Assembly: GCA_964017195.1 (NCBI GenBank)
Contig: OZ024892.1
Coordinates: forward strand, 13,526,071 to 13,590,070
DNA length: 64,000 nt
Direction: 5' to 3'
Source: Siderastrea radians
Taxonomy: Eukaryota > Cnidaria > Anthozoa > Scleractinia > Rhizangiidae
Positions within the stretch are counted from its first letter, which is position 1, and every line of letters starts with the position of its first letter. The translations under genes were made by a program, and so were the position numbers. The notes under the pieces are model-generated. The model searched no databases and was not told the origin of the DNA. It worked only from the letters and a program-made list of their open reading frames with translations. Below are positions 56,260-64,000 of the stretch, in pieces.

Positions 56260-59200
56260 TGTGCAAATCCCATGTGTAGTTCCCCAGGGAGTTTTGCCAT
56301 GCATATATTACTTCAGACTTTCAAAATAATGGATTTTCAATCAGACATTGGGAGTATTGATGGGTTAATTTGTAGCGTTTATGGCGTGCGTGAGTAATCA
56401 TTAGTAGTTTTTAATTCTAACTCTTAGTGTTCTAGTGTTAACTCTATCCTAATTCATTTTGTATTTTTAGATTGTATTTGAGAAAGTTAGGTGTCCTCTA
56501 TTAGCAGTGGGAAATCCCCTCTGCTAGATTCTTGTTTGACACGGTAATAAAGTCATTATTATTATAATTCACACTGTGTCTTGTAAACAAAGAAGTTACT
56601 AAGGATAAATAAGGTAACATTTTTTTACCTTAGAGACCTTCTTAGAATAACAGCTTTGTAAAATACTGAGTTCGTCACATTTTTACATATGGCTTCTGGG
56701 GGCCAAAATTACTTTTCAGGGCTTTTGAGGAATGAGCCTCCGGTCTCTGCATTGTCCATCAAAGCTGTTTCTTTACAAAAACATAGGCATGCATTGCGTG
56801 CTTGACCTATGTTGAAATGACAAGTCTTATCCTCGCTTATTTGGGACTTTTAAGACATACTCTGAGGACAAAACAACACACGCAATTATTCTTGCAAATA
56901 CTTCCCCCTCCACTATAGCACCTGAGTGCATAAAGCCCAGTTCAGACGCTGCACCTCCCATGTGCCGTACCAAGTAGTACGTCATTTTTTGGCAGTTGTA
57001 CGGTGTCCAAATGAGTTTTTTTCAACAGATTTCAATTAGGCAAGCCAAACTCTCAGGGTACGGCAAAGTTTGCCACTTAAATACGACCTAGGAGCGAAAA
57101 TGTATTTGGTACGGCCCATGAGAGGTACGGTGTCTGAACTTGGCCTAAAACAGCTTTTTCGTTTACTCAGCAATACTCTTGGAAGGCAAAACAACATCCC
57201 GCTAAAAACCCGGTCGGACCAAAATTGGAGATAGAGCAACCATGGGAAGGAGGGTAGCAAGAGAATGTAGTAAGGATAAAGGGGATTTAACATGTCAAAG
57301 GTATGATAACTCATAAAGTACATTTGAAAACAAATTATGTTACTTAGGCTGATACAGTGAAACCCTAATAGAAAGAGGCCTAAGGGTTCATTATTATCCC
57401 ATTATAACATATAAAATAATTTAGTTTCCTAGCTGATGCACTTGTAACTCGGCATTTGGTTAAATCATGCAACTACTATCCAGATGATGAGCTGTTTCCC
57501 ATTAAACTTCAGTCATGTTATAACAATTATGTGTTCTATCATGGTAGAGCTGAAATTAAATTCCAAGTTGCTCCACACCAATTTCTGGAGAGACCCTCTC
57601 TCCCCTCAGAAAATTACGGTGACTGGACCTGACTATATGAAGTAAGGAACAGCCTTTGTAAGAAAGGCAGCAATTACACAAGCTCATTTGCACGCTCTTG
57701 AACAATAGATTGTAGGTCTGATACCCCACGGATTCTTAGCATAAATTCCCAATGTTGTGTAAATATCTGGCTTGTAGCGCAAAATGTCAGTTATGCCAAG
57801 TTTCCGGAGGGTTTTCTCAGCAGCCCACACTTCTTCTTCATCTGTGAAGTCTTCTGTGTACACACAAATCACATAGCACGGTTCTCCTTTATCTTCTCCT
57901 ATAACGACTTTTGTAGCACTGCCTAGTGTCCCATTAAACACTGATTTGGCAATAGCTGTCCACGTAGAATCAATCGTTGAGCTGAAAGACAATATTTGCA
58001 AAATGTAGTACAGTCCAGAAGTCAGTGAAGTTGCAGCCCAAAGCAGGGATTGGAGGGGGGTGGGGGGGGGAGGTTTCAGGTTTTAGGATGAACCTGGGAT
58101 GAACTGATCACCCCTGAGACTAGCGCACCCCCCCCTTCCCCAAAACCGGGTTGTGAGGAAGGCCATCGGTTTATCATCATGCTCCTAGCATACTTGAGCT
58201 CGTCACATCAACGAATACAGTTTCAATATTAATTCATTCGCGTACATATATCAAATATATTTGTTTCAGTCGGTTAAAACAAAAAAAGAGGTTTTCTTCT
58301 TACCTCGCACAGTATACTAGCCACTTTCCCGACAAGTAAGCGTATTTTTTCGCTAAATTGTGCACGTAATAGGGTGTAATCCTCCTCGGATTTCTAGTCC
58401 TTCGTTCCCACTCGTCAAGCAGCGTTGTGGAGTTTTTGAAAACTGTAAGACGACGCTTAGGATCTCTGGCACGAACCGCCACGTATGTTTTGACACCTGT
58501 TAACTCGATTTTCGAAGGCTGGTTTTTCTCAAGAAAGCTATCAATGGGGATATCCCCTTTGTAAACGATCCATTCCTCCATTTTTCCAGCCATTTTCGAA
58601 TCAAAATGCCAATTAGAAGATTTCGGGTTGGCCTATTTAATAGGCGCTTGTAAAAGGTGTGAACATGTTCTTTTGCGGGATCCTTAGCAGATGTACAGGG
58701 CACGACAACGGACTTTGACAAATAATTATTTCGAGAGACGAGGCGGGTGTGGTGTTCTGGGAAGAGACCATTTTTAGCTTTCCGTCAATTCCAAGCGCGA
58801 TCATCCCCCCCCGGCATTTCTAACTTTTCTTTCCCAAGGGTAGGGCACTGGCTAAAACAGGTCAGCCTGTGGGTGGGGCATTGTCAAAGCAACGTTATAT
58901 TTCGGATTTTAAAACTCGTACATAACACGTTGTTCATTTTAAATTTCCTTAAATTTCCTGATTACCCCCAATATAAAAATGGCTGGACCACCTTCTGCAA
59001 GTCGCCGAAAATAGGAAGAGAGGGGTTCAAAAATCTAAAGAAAAACGAAAGAATTCCTAGCAGGAATATCTTTATTCTATTTTTTTTGTCTGTTTCAGTA
59101 TTTGTGAGCAATTATTGGTTCACGTTTGTCCAAGCTTGTCCAAACATTAACATTGAAATTCAAAATACAACTTTAAAGAACCAGAAGCAAACATTGAACC

Positions 59201-59446
59201 TTCAGAACATCGTTCTTAGAAACGATCATCGAAAACTTTTGTCAAATGCTAAATAGAAACTTGATATCATATTGAAATATAGGTTTGATCTTCTAGTTCC
59301 AGTCCTCACGTTCTCACGAGTGTAGAGTTTCATAGCATTTTACCGTGTCAGACTTTCATTTTGCTGGCGTTTTCAGATATAGTTTAAATCACTGACATTG
59401 TAATTGTTATTTTTGATATGTCTAATAGCTTCAGATTAAATTGTTT
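56260..59446 (-). repeat. Tandem unit C (3.19 kb) carrying a BLES03-like gene
   Basis: This unit ends at TTAAATTGTTTCG; beyond 59447 the sequence becomes unrelated (TAATCCTGAAAATCCC), marking the end of the array. It contains the LINE-like tail at 56392-56568 and the MITE at 56935-57147. Confidence 0.9.
57684..58593 (-). CDS. BLES03-like (DUF1917) gene, tandem copy C
   Basis: Exon 1 is 58593-58304 and exon 2 is 57981-57684; the intron is 322 bases. The 195-residue product begins MAGKMEEWIVYKGDIPIDSF and keeps W8, RRITPYYVHN and KKYAYLSGKW. All of these agree with the diverged copy at 37465-47856 and not with copies A and B, so copy C looks closest to the ancestral tandem gene. Copy-specific changes include IAKSVFNG, AEKTLRKLG and LLDEWERR. 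A one-base deletion just upstream of the ATG breaks the longer TTG-begun frame seen in A and B, which supports the MAGK start for all three. Confidence 0.87.
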
Positions 59447-60527
59447 CGTAATCCTGAAAATCCCAGCTACCTTTGCTGTTTGATACTCCGTTTGGGTCAG
59501 CGAGCCAATTATCGCTTTCATCCAGGGGGGGGAAGCAAACTTCGCCAATTTTCGTGACCTGATGATCCACCGAAAATTGACGTCACATCCGGTTTTAAAA
59601 ATTGGGAAGCAGCTCGCTCAGTGAGCTGCAAGATGGACGCTCGGGAGTTTATGGTTTCTTCTTTCTTGTGACCACCACTGACACGCAATTGCTTATCTTG
59701 AATACCAGAGATGTTACAAAGTTACTGGATTATCTATTTTAGCCGATATATTGGCAAAACAGATATGTTTAGTACAGTTTTGATGGCATTTTCCAGGCAG
59801 CTTCGTGTAATGTCATGGCGAGTATGTCGCAATTTTCAATACAGGTGCGGATCAAAATTTTGCTTCTCGTGACTCCTGATTCAGTGTAATCGTCAATTTA
59901 AATAGCCTATGATGCGTGAAATATAATCAAGAAAACGCCAGCAGTAACAGTTTGGATTGTTAACATCGGGAAGGTAATTAACACTCGACGTAAAGTGCTG
60001 GAAGTCCTACTCTATCGAAAGTACTCTGTACAGTGATACCTGATATCGTCTCTAACGAAGCCGCTCAAACTTTTGCCTCTCGTGACCCTTGATTCAAAGG
60101 AGTCGTCAATTAAAATAGTCTATCCCGAGTATAATACAATGAAGAAAACATCGGTAGTCACAGTATGTTGTGTTAACACTGGGAAGGTAATTAACACTCG
60201 CAGAAAACTGCTGGAAGCAGTATCGAAACCAACCGCGGACATGTTTAGAAGCACTCCTGATGTGGCAGACATCTGTGTACTCAAGCAGACTCAAGGTTAG
60301 TAGTCTTGTGTTTTCGAAGTTTCCGTTTTATGATGATGGGTAGACACAATTTGTTTTTCTATGGGAATGTATTTTTTGTGTTTCGATGTTTTAAAAGAAG
60401 TCTGAATAAAGAGAACTGCATAGTTAATGAATGAATTTTATCTGATTGAGCGATTCCGGTAGGGGGAGGGGGGGTGGGGGAAGGAGAAGTAGGGATGCTG
60501 AGACGAACAAACCCGCGTTGTAATAAC
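59447..60527. other. Unique sequence with a local duplication; possible gene 5' region
   Basis: A block of about 150 bp (TTTGC(T/C)TCTCGTGAC ... GGGAAGGTAATTAACACTCG) occurs at 59858-60010 and again at 60068-60215, diverged. ATGGACGCTCGGGAGTTTATG near 59633 and ATGAAGAAAACATCGG near 60139 start short frames. The second runs through RRKLLEAVSKPTADMF to a stop at 60300, with donor-like AAG|GTTAGT just before the stop. No family is recognised. Confidence 0.35.
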
Positions 60528-60688
60528 ATAAAGTAGAATCCTGATTTCTCAAGCTCTCGGTTTCTGAAAACTGGCTTCCCTTTCCCAGTCAAACTCTGTA
60601 ATTTTACCGCCATTTTTGAAACCCCCAGATAATCCAAACCAATTTCCTTTTCCCCAGGAGGTTCAAAAAATCGGGATTCCACTGTATG
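60528..60688. mobile_element. MITE with ACAGTGGAATCCCGATTT ends
   Basis: AGTAGAATCCTGATTTCTCA at the left and the inverted right end, reading ACAGTGGAATCCCGATTTTT, bound the element. The open frame across it on the minus strand is a by-product. Confidence 0.65.
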
Positions 60689-60925
60689 TTTAAGATTGGG
60701 ATTACCAATACAAATTGTCGACATAATTGCGGGATTATCTAGCTATCTTGCCCTTTTAATATACATGTATTCCCTTTATATTACTACAAGAAAAGGAAAT
60801 AGTCCTTTATTGATCAGGCTTGTTTGGAATTTTTAATTAGTTCCAGTGTTACATTGCTTGTAATGTTGATGTTTTTGTAGTTAAATACAAAGGCATCAAC
60901 ATGTTGGTCACCTTTCTACAAATTA

Positions 60926-61333
60926 TACAGCACCATTCAAAAGTAAGTTGACACTCAATACTTGATCCTCACATGAATCAAGTATCGAGAATCGAGACTC
61001 GATAATTGATTTTTGATTCACAATACTTGATTCCTGCACAAATCACCGAACCGGAACAGCCTTTGTTCAGTTTCGAGTATTGCCTCGTGTCTCAATAAAA
61101 CATCAAAACAAACAAAACCAAAACCAAAAAAGATTATCTTTCCCCACATTTCAAAACGTTTCAGCTCTATACATAATTAACTCAAACTCGATTTTGGATT
61201 TGTGCGAATTGGAATAGTGTTGTGTTAGTCTCGATACTAATTTTCGATACTCAATTCATGCAGGAATTGAGTAATGAGTAGTTTGTTGTGAGACTCACAA
61301 CAAACTGTCAGCTTACTTGTGAATGGTACTGTA
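60926..61333. mobile_element. MITE with TACAGYACCATTC ends
   Basis: TACAGCACCATTCAAAAGTA and the inverted TACAGTACCATTCACAAGTA bound about 408 bp. The interior carries many CTCGATACTTGATTC-like motifs in both orientations. TA flanking is possible. Confidence 0.7.
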
Positions 61334-61767
61334 CAATGTCTTTATTGGTATTGGTTACTACGTTTGTACATGTACTTTCAACTGCAAGGACAGACAGTGG
61401 TATTTGTCATCCACATGTGATCTACATGGACAATTGTAGCTGCTCATTCAAGTATAAAGCATTATATTTGCACCCTAGCTGTCATGAATTTCATATTCTT
61501 TGGTGTCAACATTGTCATGTGACATTCTGTCCTAAAGGTCTTGTTACACTAGGACATAAATATTGTCTTTCAACTACTGGTAGTCCCAATTTTAAGTCCT
61601 ATCCATTTTTGATCTTTAAAAAAGTGATTATTTTTAATGACTTTTTGCACCTGAGGCTACACATTGTCTGCACTTTGCCTGCTGTAGTTATTTGATTTTG
61701 TTACAACACAGTGACTTCTACCAAGTCTCTTAGTGTAGAAAACATACCAATCCTTAACTTTAGGTAA

Positions 61768-62345
61768 ATCTATTGCATTCGTGTAATTAGTATTAAATCT
61801 TTAGCTTATTAATCTTACGTATAGGTACATACACGTCCAGTTTTGTGAATACAAATGTATAACAAAAATAAAATCGAGTAGCCAAAAGCCCAAGTATGTA
61901 ACTATTTTAATGTCAGGTAGATATTTGTCATGTACTATCAGACATTTACTTAACCCTTTCACCTCTAGTAGTGGCCAAAATTTAAAATTCAAGAAAATGC
62001 TAAATTTCATTTTTTTTTCAAATCCCCCCAAACAAACAGTACCCTGCGAAAGTACTGCCAAAGAGATTTCATTTGAATGGTCACACCATAGGATTTCATC
62101 CACAGACTCAAAAGTTAGCACTACATCACATGTCTCCATAATTGACTCCGGGAGTAAAGGGGTTAATAAGATCTATAGCATTCATGTAATTAGTATCAAA
62201 TCTTTAGCTTATTTGCATACAGTTACATAGTTGCATGTTCAGATTCATGAATAAAAATATATAACAAAAATAAAATTGAGTAAGCCCAAGTATGTAACTA
62301 TGTTAATATCATGTACATTATCATGTACTATCACATACATTTACA
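61768..62345 (+). repeat. Direct repeats of about 175 bp flanking a 225-bp segment
   Basis: The unit GTGTAATTAGTATTAAATCT ... AAGCCCAAGTATGTAACTAT occurs at 61768-61945 and 62172-62345. Between them lies a copy of the CCACAGACTCAAAAGTTAG repeat also found in CLPTM1 intron 3. This is a local segmental duplication. Confidence 0.72.
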
Positions 62346-62717
62346 TGTATTTGCTAAATGATTAATAATAATGTAGATATAATATAATATCAAGCAGTTC
62401 TTGTAATGAATAGAAAATGAGCAGTATTTGTTTTTTAACTGTTTCATTTTTGATCTAGAGGGCTGTGAAGACTCCTAAAGTTGCTTTCAACACAATTTAG
62501 TTTGGGACTATTCTTGTGAGATTCCTGAACCTGCAAAGGTTTGTCGCTGAGATGAGTACTTTGGTTGCAGACAGGATTTTTCACTTTGATTAGCATGCTG
62601 GACACAAAGATTTACTGCTTTCCTTTCAATAAAGTGGCTGGGTCTGTCATGTAAGGAAACATGACCTGCAGCATACAACGGAGGAACAGATGTTGGTTTC
62701 TGAGCCCAGATCTATGT

Positions 62718-62884
62718 AATAGCCCTTTTCACAGTTACCTTTTCTCATTTGCATTACAATGTTTTGGAACGTGGATGTGAGGCAATTTCGGGCAGTTTTG
62801 TAGTTTCTGCCCGAAATTGCCTCACATCCACGTTCAAAAACATTGTAATGCAAATGAGAAAAGGCAACTGTGAAAAGGGCTATT
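62718..62884. mobile_element. 167-bp near-perfect palindromic MITE
   Basis: AATAGCCCTTTTCACAGTTA followed by CTTTTCTCATTTGCATTACA and on to GCAATTTCGGGCAG is mirrored almost exactly, with an 11-bp loop (TTTTGTAGTTT). The stem is about 78 bp. Confidence 0.85.
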
Positions 62885-64000
62885 CTTTTGAACTGTCTTT
62901 GTTAACATTGTTAGCCATCATTAAAGTAGTAGTTACATGTAGCACATGAATACCTGTATATCAGTTGCTGTCCATAAAATTTGTTACTCAGCAACAGAAA
63001 CAGTGTTGTGCTGCCATAACAACTTGTATGGTATGATGAGATACTGTCAACAGTCATTCATAATAATAACCACGGATGCATGGTGATGTTGAAAATTTGT
63101 CAGTCTTTTTTCCTGTTTTCTACTCAGCAGATGTGTAGTCTCAAACATTTGTTAACCAGCAACAGTACTCATCTGGTGTTGTGTCACAGTTATTGTGTAG
63201 TTCCAGAAAAAAATCCATACACACCACATGGAAGGTCATTGGAAATTCCTAGGGTAAAGGGGCTCTCAAAAGGCAAAATTTTAGAAGCAAAGTATGAAGC
63301 TAAGCTGAAATCTCTTGGGGGGGGGGGGGGCAAAACAGAAAAAACCTTCTGTGGAGGGAGTAAAGATATTTTCTGGAACTACACATTATACATGTAACCA
63401 GTATCCAAAGTGTAGGGAAAGATATTGGTCATCATCCATTATGTGTAGGTGACCATAATGACATTACCATACAGAAACCAGTTTGTAATTCCCAGTACAA
63501 TTATGTATACAGTAGGTTGGGGCTACACTTAATTGTTAGTCTTGATTATCTGTCAGGCAAATCTGTTGGTAAAAAATATTCATGACCCTTATGATCAGGC
63601 TGGGTTGCTTGAACTTGACCTTGTCGTATAATATTTATTTAGTGGTTGATTCCTTGATTTTTAAATCTTCTGTCCACAACCACAGTATCAGTGGATGATT
63701 ACACATAAGGACTGTGCGATGAATAAGCTGACATATTGACTTCAGTCAGCATCTGGCTTTAATTAAAGAAAGCTTTTATGTAGCAGTTTAATTATGAAAT
63801 TACTAAGCTGTTACTAGTAGTGTAATCAAAATGTATAAAAATACTTAAGCTTAATTGGACAATAATAATAAAGCGTTATTGTTTGTCTTACGATGTGGTC
63901 ACTTGTGATGTAGATCAATTATATATTGAGAATTTAATAATATAGCAAAAAAGAAAAGAAAACAGATAAAGGGAAGTCTTGGCGGTCAACAGCGACAAAG
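62885..64000. other. Gene-poor stretch with one dispersed repeat
   Basis: 63197-63390 is a copy of the AGTATGAAGCTAAGCTG repeat also found at 3740-3950 and 33250-33400, with a run of about 14 G at 63318-63331. No exon is recognised up to the window end. Confidence 0.5.

Noticed and set aside
60359..60724. 121-codon minus-strand frame
   Set aside because: It is largely a MITE (60528-60688); the sequence TVESRFFEPPG is the translated repeat end.
61288..61695. 135-codon plus-strand frame rich in C and H
   Set aside because: It begins within a MITE end and shows no family motif; the composition is typical of a chance frame.
1..64000. CRISPR array, operon or bacterial defence system
   Set aside because: The spliced genes and animal protein families show nuclear eukaryotic DNA. 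The 20-bp iterons at 9.0 and 10.9 kb have no unique spacers and are transposon subterminal repeats.

Overview
This window is nuclear DNA from an animal. It has AT-rich intergenic sequence, GT-AG introns, long non-coding stretches and many small inverted-repeat transposons. The coding sequences resemble animal CLPTM1, LCLAT1 and C11orf68/BLES03. Together with cnidarian-type repeats and an IS3EU-like integrase element, this suggests an anthozoan cnidarian, probably a stony coral. The lineage is inferred, not proven.

Layout: (1) 1-14.2 kb, minus strand, is the 5' part of a lysocardiolipin acyltransferase (LCLAT1-like) gene running off the left edge. It has one catalytic exon (2040-2226) and two homologous candidate first exons (8525-8695 and 14044-14217). 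Its introns hold a fold-back element (about 5.07-7.97 kb) and an IS3EU-like transposon (8994-11404) with inverted arrays of 20-bp iterons and a broken transposase. (2) 14.6-17.65 kb is a DNA transposon with long inverted ends, carrying a decayed GDD/CXC-type ORF and a tRNA-derived SINE. (3) 19.19-33.21 kb, plus strand, is a complete 13-exon CLPTM1 gene (620 codons) whose introns contain MITEs, a BamHI-like palindrome cluster and SINEs. (4) 37.5-59.4 kb, minus strand, is a family of C11orf68/BLES03-like (DUF1917) genes. One diverged two-exon copy has its exons split by a 9.8-kb intron full of transposons, including a 4.4-kb element with a 1.8-kb palindrome. Three compact copies lie in head-to-tail units of 3.0-3.2 kb. 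(5) 59.5-64 kb shows only MITEs and local duplications; no gene is recognised.

The genes have no obvious shared pathway: an ER transmembrane chaperone-like protein, an ER or mitochondria-associated acyltransferase, and a cytosolic DUF1917 family. The main stories are the tandem BLES03 expansion, the duplicated LCLAT1 first exon, and dense nested DNA transposons whose target-site duplications can be read directly: CCTTAC, CCAGG, ATGTAT, TTA (twice), an 8-bp hAT-like pair, and others.
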